The position numbers were made by a program, and so were the translations under genes. The notes under the pieces were generated by a model that was not told where the DNA came from, made no database searches, and saw nothing but the letters and a program-made list of their open reading frames with translations. Shown one piece after another: positions 49,401-58,951 of a DNA stretch of 64,000 nucleotides. This DNA is from Tetradesmus obliquus (lineage: Eukaryota; Chlorophyta; Chlorophyceae; Sphaeropleales; Scenedesmaceae). The stretch is taken from contig CP126198.1 of assembly GCA_030272155.1 (NCBI GenBank), forward strand, positions 4,960,001 through 5,024,000, written 5' to 3'. Positions within the stretch are counted from its first letter, which is position 1, and each line of letters starts with the position of its first letter.

Positions 49401-51178
49401 GTCTGCCTGGCGGGCGGCTGAGCAGTGCAGTGCGGCATGAATGATCCACAGCAGCAAACCAGCTTTGCAGCTGTCGTGCTGGGTAACCTCTGTCCAACAG
49501 CCTGTTCATGAACAGAGTTTTCATGCGTTGAAAGTCACCAGGCAGTGTATTAGTAACAGCATAACGCTGCAGTTCTGCCTTGATGAAACCCTTGTACATG
49601 CCTGGCCTGTGAAATGAGTGCCAGGGAATATGCATGTACTGGTTGTGGGGTTTTTGGTATGTGGTAACTGTAATACCCACTGAGGGACCAGCAGAGTCCA
49701 TGCACTTGCTGATAGTGATGTCCATATAATCTATGCTGGTCTGGCTGACCTGCCAAGTCAGCCGTATGTTGGGCAGTGTGCTGTTGAGTGCTTGCAGGAA
49801 CAGCAAAAGGCTGGCATAATCCTGCTCCCACACAAAAAAGCCATCATCTATAAAGTGTTGATAGAATGCAGGCCAGTAGGCACTCTGCTGCTGTACCACA
49901 GCTTCTAGCTTGGCAGCAATGTAAATGTTGCTGTATGGAGGAGCAACAGGGGTGCCCATGACGGTACCCTGCACCTGCCTGTAGTAACTGCCACCAAACT
50001 GGCAGTAACCATGCTTCATCACAAAGGTCAGCAGGTCATGAACCATGCTGCCATGCGCTGTGGATTTTGCTACAGCTACTGCATCGCGGCAGGCTGCAAC
50101 AGCCTCAGCATTGTTAATGCTGGAGTACATTGATTCCACGTCAAAAGTAACGAGGTGTGCATCTCTACTGCAGGTGCTGCTCCCTAACAGCTGCACTAGT
50201 GTTTTTGTGTCTGGCAGCACTTGTGGATACTGCTCAAAACACACCTTGTTCAACACTTCTGCTAGGTAAACAGAAGTGGCGTTGGTGACCCAGCTGTGGC
50301 AAGCAGCAATGGGCCTGCCCTTCGGCAGATGCAAGAATTCATGGCTGATCGCTGGAAGCTTATGCACCTTGGGCAGCAGGTAGAAGAATGGCACAACTGG
50401 CTGCTCATCAGGGGATGCTTGTGCTTCAAAGTAATTATAAACTTGCCCTGGCAGTAACGGCTGCCATTTTTTGGCTAGCTGTAAAGCCTGCTGCTGCAGC
50501 TGGCGATGAGGCCAGGTATGGCTGCAGCAGGGACACTAGGATAAGTGGCTGGATCGCTCAGCTGGCGATTGCATTCAGCTACATACCATGCTGCATCTAA
50601 TATGCAAAGCCCCATGTTTTTGTCAGAGGGTTTGACGATTATGCTGGGGTCATTTTGCAAGTCAAATAGAGCACGACGCATGGCAAACGTCATGTTGTCA
50701 CTCATGGGTTGTGCACGCATGAGGACTGATTGTGCATCATAACATGCATGCAGTGCTGCCTCGGCAGCAGCAATGAAACTCATGACTGGCTGCGGCACTT
50801 CACGTGGCACAAACAATGGTTTGGGTACATGGTACTTCATGTTGTAAGCAGAAGCCCCAGCCGAACCAAAGTGCGATCGCAGCTTAACACTCCGAGCAAC
50901 CTGCTCATCTGACTGGCAATGATTGCTCTGGTATTACTCACACCAGGGGTGGGGATGAACTTATGGCCCAAGTTGAGGGTGTGTAGAGCAGCAGGGGCCA
51001 GCGGCTTGCTGCTTAGGTTGAATACACCCTTCTATGGTAGTACTGGCGGCCCTGGCCGCGGTCGCCGTTGCTGCCGGTACGCCTGTAGTTTGCGCTGCCG
51101 CTTGTGCGCCCTGGACGGGCGCCTGGGCCGTTTTTTGGGCGCTGCTGGCTGGGCTGGCGGTTTGGGCGGCGGGCATTG

Positions 51179-51273
<95 letters not shown>

Positions 51274-53318
51274 AGGGGCAGCAGCAGCAGGTGGCACATC
51301 TGTCATTTGTAAACAAGCAAGTGGTTGTCAGCGACCCAGGCAGCGGTACGTAAGGAGCCTTAGACGAACGTGAAGTCCTTAACAAGGATGACTAGTTTCG
51401 GCTTTTGACAGCCTCATCAGATCCTGCGTAGACCACATGCGTGTAAGGCTAGATGTAAGTGCTCACGAACGAGCAGTACAGCTGACAATGATAAGTTAGT
51501 GGGCTCCTTACGTACCGCTGCCTGGGTCGCTGACAACCACTTGCTTGTTTACAATTGTTTGGGGGCCCTGCAGCACGTGTTGTAGTTGCCTACACAAAAA
51601 ACAAATCCATTGCATCGCGCCTGATTCGCGCGCGGCACTGAAGTTTAAGTGCCTTGCATATGCTTGCTTTTATAATGCTTGCATGCTGCTTGCCATGCAT
51701 GATCACATCACATGGCAGCATCGTACTTTCACTGCCAGAGGCAGTACATGTACAGCTGGCACTGTCAGTGTCATTGTCAGCTGTACTGCTCGTTCGTGAG
51801 CACTTACATTTAGCCTTACACACATGTGGTCTACGCAGGATCTGATGAGGCTGTCAAAAGCCGAAACTAGTCATCCTTGTTAAGGACGTCACGTTCGTCT
51901 AAGGCTCCTTACGTACCGCTGCCTGGGTCGCTGACAACCACTTGCTTGTTTACAATTGGCTGTCAAAAGCCGAAACTAGTCATCCTTGTTAAGGACTTCA
52001 CGTTCGTCTAAGGCTCCTTTCGTACCGCTGCCTGGGTCGCTGACAACCATTTGCTTGTTTAAAATAGTTATATATATAACTTAGTTTGTGTGTGCACGGC
52101 GTATCATTACGGAGATATGCTTCCTGCATGCGGCACATCTGTCATCCAAAGTTTTCTGCTGCACTGCAGTCTGAGACCAGTTGAAAGTGTGCTTTCAAAT
52201 GCCTGCACGCCTGCTGCACACAGTGGCCTGCCATCCATCACAACATGCAGCGCCTGCCACACACCGCAACATCTGCCTCACTGCTGCCTGTCCGTTTGCT
52301 GGCGTGGATTATGGTGTGAAAGCTGGTTTGAATTATGTCATTTCTGTCATCTTTGCAGGCCTGATGCTCACGCACGATCGCGAGGGGACCATGCCCTGCG
52401 ACGGCCACGGCCGTGCAAAAGCCGACACAGCACCACAGCGCCTGTCAAGCCGCCATGCTGCCTGCTGCTGTCCTCCCCTGTGCCTGCGGCGTGCAATGCT
52501 GCTTACAAGCAAGCTGTGCCGCTGCCACCCCACTCAACCATCTTCCCACGAGCGTTGCTGACTGCTGCCGCGCTTGTGCTGCCCCTGCTCTCTTTCTTCC
52601 TCCTTTGCTTGTTGTGCTGCTTTCCGCATGCCTGATGCACGCGCACGAGGGCGCCACGCGGCTGCTGCCATTTGAAATGATGTTTCAAATTCTGGTTTGA
52701 ATTCTGTCATGTCCCGCAGGCCTGATGCACACGCACGAGGGCGCCACGCCCGGCGACGGCCTCTCAAAAGACGCAGTCCCCGAGAACCTGCCATGCTGCC
52801 TGCTGCTGTGTCCTTTCCTAGGTCTGCAGGCTTGCTGCTTACATGCTGGCTGTCCCACAACCACCCCACCCCACCACGTCATCAGCAACAGTGCTCCCCT
52901 CTCTTTGCTGCCCCTGCTCTCTTTCTTCCCTTCTGTACTGTCAATTCTGTCATGTCCCGCAGGCCTGATGCACACGCACGAGGGCGCCACGCCCTGCGAT
53001 GGCGACGGCCTCTCGAAAGCCGACGCAGTCCCCGACACGCCCGTAAACCTCGAAACCAATGCCTTCGCGGAGCAAGCCGGCCTGCTGCCAAAGCTTACGG
53101 GATGGTGTTCCGATTTTCGAATCGGAAAGAAGCCGCAGCCCTCGGAGCTACTGCCTTACAATAGCTGCAAGGTGCCTGGGCGGGTGGATAACATCTGGAA
53201 TGTTATGTCGTACTCGCCGGACGCATGCTGCATGATGATCACGCCGAATCAGATTGCGCGGCTGCAGTGGGCGGTGGCCAGCTTTCGGCCGCAGCTGGTG
53301 GCGGCTTACAGTGTGTAG
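44844..53318 (+). CDS. Membrane-anchored M43 (pappalysin-like) zinc metalloprotease
   Basis: Predicted exons are 44844-45354, 45713-46128, 46368-46791, 47290-47401, 47980-48425 and 52963-53318. Phases agree; 2,265 nt and 754 aa. Near residues 50-110 there is a poly-Leu run followed by a hydrophobic segment (ILALAAAGLLLFSVGIIAGF), suggesting a type II anchor. A low-complexity stalk leads into the catalytic domain (VDVTNRFFKDSGIQ onward). The zinc site HEIGHYLG-LMH is split by the last intron (phase 1 inside the Gly codon), and the Met-turn region NVMSYSPDACC with ITPNQIARL follows, as in peptidase family M43. The glutamate and all three histidines are present, so activity is likely. The last intron is 4.5 kb because of a retroelement insertion. 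Several exon edges are duplicated nearby. Confidence 0.87.
45008..45066 (+). repeat. CTG trinucleotide run encoding poly-Leu
   Basis: About 19 CTG units lie in the protease first exon and, in the frame used, encode a poly-leucine stretch just before the predicted membrane anchor. The tract could instead be the pyrimidine-rich end of an intron (acceptor GCCAG at about 45070), which would change the N-terminus. Confidence 0.7.
47088..47757 (+). repeat. Partial copies of protease exon 4 on both sides
   Basis: The 5' half of exon 4 has a diverged copy about 200 bp upstream (47088-47146). Its 3' half with donor (RFFKDSGIQ then GTGAGT) recurs at about 47586-47632 and 47719-47755. The two downstream donors are 121 bp apart; the first lies 229 bp from the used donor at 47402. 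Confidence 0.8.
48522..48872 (-). repeat. Terminal repeat A of the Penelope-like element
   Basis: This 351-bp unit begins (plus strand) TGTAAACAAGCAAGTGG. It is about 95% identical by eye to repeat B, which directly follows. It contains an intact-looking hammerhead core on the minus strand. Confidence 0.85.
48599..48639 (-). ncRNA. Hammerhead ribozyme, type I, copy A
   Basis: Minus strand: AGGAT (stem I), CTGATGA, GGCT-GTCAAA-AGCC (stem II and loop), GAA, AC-TA-GT (two-pair stem III), C17 and ATCCT (stem I return). All core positions match the hammerhead consensus. The predicted cleavage lies after GTC, between 48604 and 48603. The very short stem III matches hammerheads reported in Penelope-like elements, which often work as dimers. 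Confidence 0.85.
48873..49228 (-). repeat. Terminal repeat B, overlapping the RT stop
   Basis: This is the second direct copy. Its right end contains the last RT codons and the stop at 49186. The hammerhead core carries a G-to-A change at the catalytic G12. Confidence 0.85.
48950..48990 (-). ncRNA. Hammerhead ribozyme copy B, G12A, probably dead
   Basis: Same architecture as copy A, but the GAA after stem II is AAA (plus strand TTTTGG instead of TTTCGG). G12 is the general base of hammerhead cleavage, so activity should be lost or very low. Confidence 0.8.
49186..51306 (-). pseudogene. Penelope-like reverse transcriptase, frameshifted
   Basis: The ATG at 51306 follows the upstream repeat. 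The first segment has a poly-Gln run from 31 CAG units and an Arg/Gly/Gln-rich basic part. The reading frame then changes near 51020 (to NLSSKPLAPAALHTLNLGHK), again near 50900 (to QSDEQVARSVKLRSHFG), and again near 50510, before the long intact stretch 50394-49186 holding the catalytic core. Aspartates of motifs A and C are present. The protein ends KNKSIASRLICARH and stop, without a GIY-YIG endonuclease; the same stop follows the matching sequence in the inverted copy at 51642. The gene is therefore a broken copy of an apparently endonuclease-less type. Confidence 0.8.
51181..51273. repeat. (CTG)31 trinucleotide run
   Basis: A perfect run of 31 CTG units (CAG on the minus strand, encoding poly-Gln in the retroelement ORF). 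It is the longest pure triplet run noticed in the window. Confidence 0.95.
51308..51490 (-). repeat. Terminal repeat C, truncated, upstream of the RT ORF
   Basis: About 183 bp in the same orientation as repeats A and B. Identity stops after GACAATGA at 51490, where TAAGTTAGTGGG begins. It includes an intact hammerhead core. Confidence 0.8.
51385..51425 (-). ncRNA. Hammerhead ribozyme, type I, copy C
   Basis: Core identical to copy A. It lies in the truncated repeat just upstream of the RT ORF, so it would cut element RNA near its 5' end, between 51390 and 51389. Confidence 0.83.
51502..51955 (+). mobile_element. Inverted, 5'-truncated second element copy
   Basis: In the opposite orientation to the main element: a short piece of repeat (51502-51553), then the last ~28 codons of the RT ORF (GGPAARVVVAYTKNKSIASR, stop at 51640-51642), then a full 3' repeat (to 51953) with a hammerhead core on the plus strand. 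This is the arrangement expected of a 5'-truncated insertion next to a repeat fragment. Confidence 0.78.
51837..51877 (+). ncRNA. Hammerhead ribozyme, type I, copy D (inverted)
   Basis: Plus-strand copy with intact CTGATGA, stem II, GAA and GTC. The predicted cleavage is after 51872. It lies in sense with the protease gene, so it would be present in that gene's pre-mRNA, inside the last intron. Confidence 0.83.
51956..52064 (+). repeat. Terminal repeat fragment E
   Basis: A 108-bp partial repeat in the inverted orientation, starting inside hammerhead stem II (GGCTGTCAAAAGCC), so the CTGATGA strand is missing. It ends CTTGTTTAAAA. An AT-rich TATATATATAAC stretch follows at 52069. Confidence 0.75.
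52359..53318 (+). repeat. Four copies of the protease last-exon start
   Basis: Copies of the block encoding GLM(H)THEGATPCDG begin at 52359, 52630, 52720 and 52963 (the functional one). Copies at 52359, 52720 and 52963 follow a CAG acceptor; that at 52630 does not. The first has Leu instead of the third zinc-binding His; the 52720 copy keeps it but loses the frame further on. Intervals of 361 and 243 bp between acceptor-bearing copies are near multiples of 121. Confidence 0.82.
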
Positions 53319-54402
53319 TTGCAAGCAAACCGTAACGGTTTGGTTGCAGTTGGCTGCAGTTTAATGGTGTGGCTGCAGTGTGTGACGGCTGCAGTGGGCG
53401 GTGGCCAGCTTCCGGCCGCAGCTGGTGGCGGCTGATCAAGTGTGCCAGCTACCCTCAGCGCTGGGGTGTGGCAAAGTGCCACCACTGCGATGTGGCAAAG
53501 TGCGGCAGCTCAGGTGCTGCGGCAGTGTGTGAAGGGTCTGGTGTGGCTGCAGTCTGTGACTGCTGTGGTGCGGCTGCAGTGGGCGGTGGCCAGCTTCCGG
53601 CCACAGTGGGTGGCAGCTTACAGGGTGCAGTAGCCAAGGGGTAGCACTAGGTGTGACAGCCACACAGTGCTGTGTGCAACAGCCACGTGCAGTTGCACGG
53701 CTGCAGTGGGCGGCGGCCAGCTTTTGGCGGCTGCTGGTGGCGGCTTATCGGGCGTGACAGCCATGCCATGCTGTGTGTAACAGACAAGCTGGCCCAGCTG
53801 CCGGGCAGATGCGTGGCTGCTGTGGGCTGTGGCCAGGTTCCGGCCGCCGCGGCCGCTGGTCGGCAACTTTCTTTATATGCTGGTGGCGGCGCACCAGGTG
53901 TAGTTTTGAATTGTCTACCAAGTCACCCGACTCAAGCAGCGGTTGCGGCAACCTTGGTCCTTGGTCCAACAAACCACAGCAGCACGTATACCTTTTAACC
54001 TGACCTGCAAATCGTACCTTTTAGTCTTCTTGCATGCGGTGATAAATCCTATCCTTTCAGATATGTGACATGCCGCGGTGGCACTGCCACCCAGCTGCTC
54101 AGGTTGCTGGCAGCAAGTGCCACTTGTGGGACAGTGACAGGGTTGTTTGCAAATGCCTAGCTGGTGACATTCGTACATCAAGCTGCTCGACTGATCGATC
54201 GTCTTTATAAGTAAGCAAAAAAGTGTTTGCGAAGTAGCAGCCTTTGCCACACCATGCCACGTCGATTGTTTCGACAGCAAGCTGCTTGCTCTGCACGATG
54301 CCACGACTGTGCAGCAGCAAAAACGTCGTGGTGAATACAGAAACACGTACTGTTCTTTTCTGTGCAGCACGCACTGCTGAAGGTAGAGCATGCATCGAAG
54401 CC
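53319..54402. other. Intergenic region with echoes of the protease 3' end
   Basis: The last coding block of the protease (RLQWAVASFRPQLVAAY, 53257-53309) has diverged copies at about 53388-53432, 53568-53620, 53697-53745 and 53815-53893, each with GGCTGCAGTGGGCGG-like sequence. The remainder to 54402 shows no supported gene and should contain the ABCG promoter. Confidence 0.75.
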
Positions 54403-56786
54403 ATGCCCTGTCATGCACTGCTGCTGCTGCTGCTGCTACTGCTGATGTGCCGCCGAGTTACATCGCAGCTAAATAGCAGCCAACCTGTAGACTCTCCCAA
54501 AACAGCCATTTTGAGCTCTCCAGGCAACCAGCTGCCGAGCAGCTGGGCTGCAAGCAGCAGCTGCCCTCCTGCAGGAGCGCTGCTGTCTGCTGAAGGATGC
54601 CCCTGCACCTGGCGCCCACCGCTGCCAGACCTACCACAGCAGCAGCAGCAGCAGCAGGCTCGCCGGTCAAACATAACTTTGACCGGACGCTGCCCAGCAG
54701 GGCTGCGCTGCAGCCCCTGCGCTGCTGCTGCGCTGCTGGCAGCAGGCTGGCTGCCGCAGGCTGGTTTGAAATTGAATTCAAATATGACGGCAGCAGCTGA
54801 CTGCCGTATGCTGGCTACGGAGGCCCAGGGGGTGTGCCTGCGCTGCCAGATAGGTGAGCCGGTGTTGGGTTTAAAGATTTAGGGTTGTTAAGCACTGCAA
54901 ATGGTTTGAAAGAGACCACGTGATTTGTCCACCAGTGCTGGGACCTGGCCTGCGGTTGTGTGCACCTGGTGCTGCTGTTGATAGAATACATCTTGGAACC
55001 ACAAGGATGGAGTAATGCTGAAAGACCGTTCAGTCTTTCAAATGTTCTGCTTTGCCACACTGCTGTGAGCTTGGATGGGAAATACATCTTATGTTTGCAG
55101 GAGAGTACTGTCCTGGAGGCAGCCAGGAAGAAAGCTACCCCAGCCTCCACAACTGCTCTGGTTCATCAGCAGCAGCAGCTGGCAGCAGCAGCAGCAGCAG
55201 GGCCACTGCAGCCTACCTGGGCATGGTGCCAGGGTTTGGGGACTGCAAGGGCTATAAACCCTGCCCTGAGGGCGCGCTGTGCCAAAACCCTGCCAAGCTC
55301 GCGGCGTGTGAGCCTGGGAAGTGGTGTGCTCAGGGCAGCTTCAGAAGCGAAGCCTGCAACATAACGGCAAGTGACAATGTTACTTGTTATGTTGATGTGA
55401 TTTTAAATTTGTTGGCCTGTTGTTATATGTTAATGTGTTTCTAGGACGCTGATTCCTGGCATACCAAGCTCGGGCACCAACCTCAGCGCAACTCAATGCT
55501 GCTGTGCCTGCTGCATTTTTCTTCGCTTGCAGAACCTGCTGCCCTGCAGCGCATTCTGGCTGGTGCTGCCAGACCAACTGCTGCTGCTGCTGCCGCTGCA
55601 GAACTTGCTGTCCTGGAACACGTTTCGGCTGGTGCGGCCCGACCCGCTCCTGCTGCTGCAGAGCCTGGCCATGTCTGGGCAGCCGCTAAGTTGCAACACC
55701 TGCCCAGCCCAGCAACAACCATTGCTCATTTCAGACAATGCTGCTGCTGCTGCTGCTGCCACAGAACTTGCTGTCCTGGAACACGTTCCGGCTGGTGCGG
55801 CCAGACCCGCTGCTGCTGCTGCAGAGCCTAGCCATGTCAGGTCAGCCCCTGGATGGCAATGCCTGCCCAGCCAACTCAACCACACCCCTGCAGGGCTGCG
55901 CGGCCGGATACTTTTGTGAGTCGCCCGGCAGGCGGCAGCTGTGCCCGGAGAACCACTACTGCCCCAGTGAGCGATAGGAGGATGCAAGCCTCTGCTGTTG
56001 TGAGACCTGTGGTTGTTGCAGATATGTTGCAACACACATGTACGCAGCTGCTGCGGAAAGTGTGCTGTGATTGCCGAGTTGGAAAGCTGATGTTTCTTTG
56101 CACTTCAAATGGGTTCGGCAGCCATGCGGCCGGCTTCTTCTGTAAATCGCCCGGCAGACGGCAGCTCTGCCCCGAAAACCACTACTGCCCCAGTGAGCGC
56201 GATATGGGAAATTGTCAAAATGTGTTAAGTGGCGGTGTTGCAGATGTGTTGTAGCAAGCATGTGCGCAGCCCTTGTAGACAAAGTGTGCTGCTGCTTCTG
56301 CCTGGGCAGCTGTTAGATGGCAATGCGGGGCCAACCAACTTCAGCGCACCTGCTGCTGCATTTCCACCTGCACGCATGCTCGCCTGCAACAGGCAGCAGC
56401 CAACAGCCGGCAACAGCCAGCAGCCCCCACGCATCAACCCTGCCACCCCAACACTGCTGCTGTTACTTTGCCTGCTACCCTGCTCATCATCATCATCATG
56501 TTACCCATCAAGCCATAGCACCAATGCCGCTACCCTGCTCAATTGCAGGCAACAGCCGCCAGCCGCTGCGCTGCCGCCCGCTGGGCAACTGCCAAGGCAG
56601 GGGCCTGGCAGCCCCAGGATGGACCTGGCAGGCCCTGCTGCTGATGCTGCTGCTGCTGGCGCTGGTGCTGGCACTGCTAGAATGGGTCCGAGTAGCTGGC
56701 AGGCGCAACATTGTCATCAGCAGCAATGAAGAGGAGGTCAATGAGCTGATTGTGGCAATCCAGCTGGTTCAAAAGGTACAGGAGCT

Positions 56787-56825
<39 letters not shown>

Positions 56826-57352
56826 AAGGGACAGTGGTTTGAAACGGCTAAGGATGCACTCGCACCGGCACCGCCTGGGGTCTAGGGTGTTCAGTGCGAT
56901 TGCAGCTGTTGCTGCTGCACGGCGATCGATATCGTCACCGGTTGCGTCAGCTGGTGCGCCGGGGCGCTGGGGGTCTTCTGACACGCCGCAAGGCAGTTTA
57001 AGCCGACGGCAGCACCAGCAGCAGCAGCAGCACGTCGGGCCAGTGGCTGAAGCAGTAGAGGAAGAAGGCAGCAGCAGCAGGGTTGGCAGCGGACCTGCAG
57101 GTGCTGCACATGTACCTACCGATACCGCAGCAGCAGCAGCAGCAGCAGCACAACCTGCTGTTGGATCAGGAGCGCCACAGCCGCCGGCAGCAGCAGCAGC
57201 AGCAGCAGCAGGGGCAGTTGATGCGGGATCTGCATCGTTGCCAGCCAATGCCGCACACACTGCGCCAGCAGCACCTGCTGCTGCTGCTGCTGCTGCTGCT
57301 GTGTCCGCACATCACAGCTTGGAGCAACAAGGTGACTTCCATTCACTCGACA

Positions 57353-57387
<35 letters not shown>

Positions 57388-57865
57388 CAGTACATGCAGT
57401 ACATGCAGTATGTGCAGGGTGATGGGTTTGACTACCAGGTCACACCTCGCCTCACTCTTGTGTACAGCAATGTGTGGGTGGGTGATGCACCCTGCAGCGG
57501 TATACTGTACAGCTGCAAAAGACAGCTGAAACAGGGGCTGCAGCGCAGCCTGCAGGGGGTTCGGCAGCTGCGCTGTGCTGCTAATAAGGCAGCTGGTGAC
57601 GCAGGGGATGGCGCTGATGCTGCTGCTGCTGCTGATAGGGACGGCATGGGTAACAGCAGCAGCAGGCGTGGTGGTGGTGGTAGTGCTGCTGCTGCTGCTG
57701 CTGCTTGTGCTGCTCCAGGAGATGCAGCAGTTGAGATGGATATGGTTTGTGCCAGCGACGCCAACTGCACAGCAGCAGCTGCAGATGCAGCAGGCAGTAG
57801 CAGCAGCGCAACAGATGCGATGGGCAGCGGCTGCAGTGGTGCCAACATAAACATCGCCAAAGCAG

Positions 57866-57906
<41 letters not shown>

Positions 57907-58910
57907 GGCGTTGGGGACAGTGCCTCCGCTAGCAACAGCAGCAGCAGGGGCAGCACATTACAGCGCATGCTGGAAAGCTTGGTGGGAGCTGGCGGCATGT
58001 ACTGTGAAGCTGACGATGAAGTTCTGGCTGAGGCGAGGGAGGCTGGTGTGAAGTTCATAGTGCCAGGTGAGCCAGGGAGGCTGGTGTGAAGCTGTCGATG
58101 AAGTTCTGGCTGAGGCGAGGGAGGCTGGTGTGAAGTTCATAGTGCCAGGTGAGCCAGGGAGGCTGGTGTGTCTTCACTAACTCATGGCCATGCCAGCATG
58201 CAGCTCATTCCAGTTCATGGTGTTTCAAGCAATTCCGGCCTGTCTTTATGACTGCTAATTATCTGCTGAAGCCTGCTGCTGCTGCTGCTGCCGCTTGTGC
58301 AGGTGTGTCTGGCCGCTTCGCCCACTCGCAGCTGCATGCCATCATGGGCCCCTCAGGCTGTGGCAAAACCACACTCTGCAAAGCCCTAGCAGGCAGGCTG
58401 CCCAGCAGCAGGGTTTTGGGCAGCATCAAAGTGCTGCGGTCAGAAGCAGAGGCCGACAGTCCGGCAGCAGCAGCAGCAGCAGCAGGTGCTGTTGCCGAGG
58501 ACGGCCTGCTGAGCATCAGCCGGCTGACAGGCTTTGTGCCGCAGTTTGACCTGCTGCATGAGAGCCTCACGGTGAGCGGACACAACGCAATAAACTGTAA
58601 CTCATGCTGTGACCAATTGTATAACATGTGACTCTGTTTTCAGTGATGTAAGACAGTTGATAATTGCATGTGTTTAACCTGCTACATGAAATCCTCACGT
58701 TGGGAAGATACTGTTTTGTTTGTTGTCATTGACATAACTCGCAGATGACTGACATATCTGTGACCTTATGCTGCATGAGAGGCTCCCACACAGCAAGCAT
58801 AACGGAGGCAACCTAAGCTTGTCAATGCACGTGCAGGCAAACCTTGAGATCACTGCGCATCTGCGCATAGGCAGATATCTGCTTCTGCTACAAGCCGCCA
58901 CCGTTGCTGA

Positions 58911-58951
<41 letters not shown>

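Larger units (their letters stand above)
48522..51490 (-). mobile_element. Penelope-like retroelement with repeat ends
   Basis: On the minus strand the order is a partial terminal repeat (51308-51490), an ORF region from 51306 to 49186 with reverse transcriptase, and two tandem downstream repeats (48873-49228 and 48522-48872; period 351 bp). RT signatures include NLGHKFIPTP, FYLLPKVHK, TFDVESMYSSI (motif A), GTVMGTPVAPPYSNIY (motif B) and HFIDDGFF (motif C), the pattern of Penelope-like elements. The ORF 3' end overlaps the repeat. The element lies in the last intron of the M43 protease gene, antisense to it. Frameshifts show that it is no longer autonomous. Confidence 0.85.

Noticed and set aside
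51034-51385. Plus-strand poly-Leu ORF over the CTG run
   Set aside because: Antisense to the retroelement poly-Gln; no other support.
52069-52082. TATATATATAAC as a TATA box for an ORF at 52090
   Set aside because: It lies inside the protease intron next to a retroelement fragment; the following ORF overlaps decayed exon copies.
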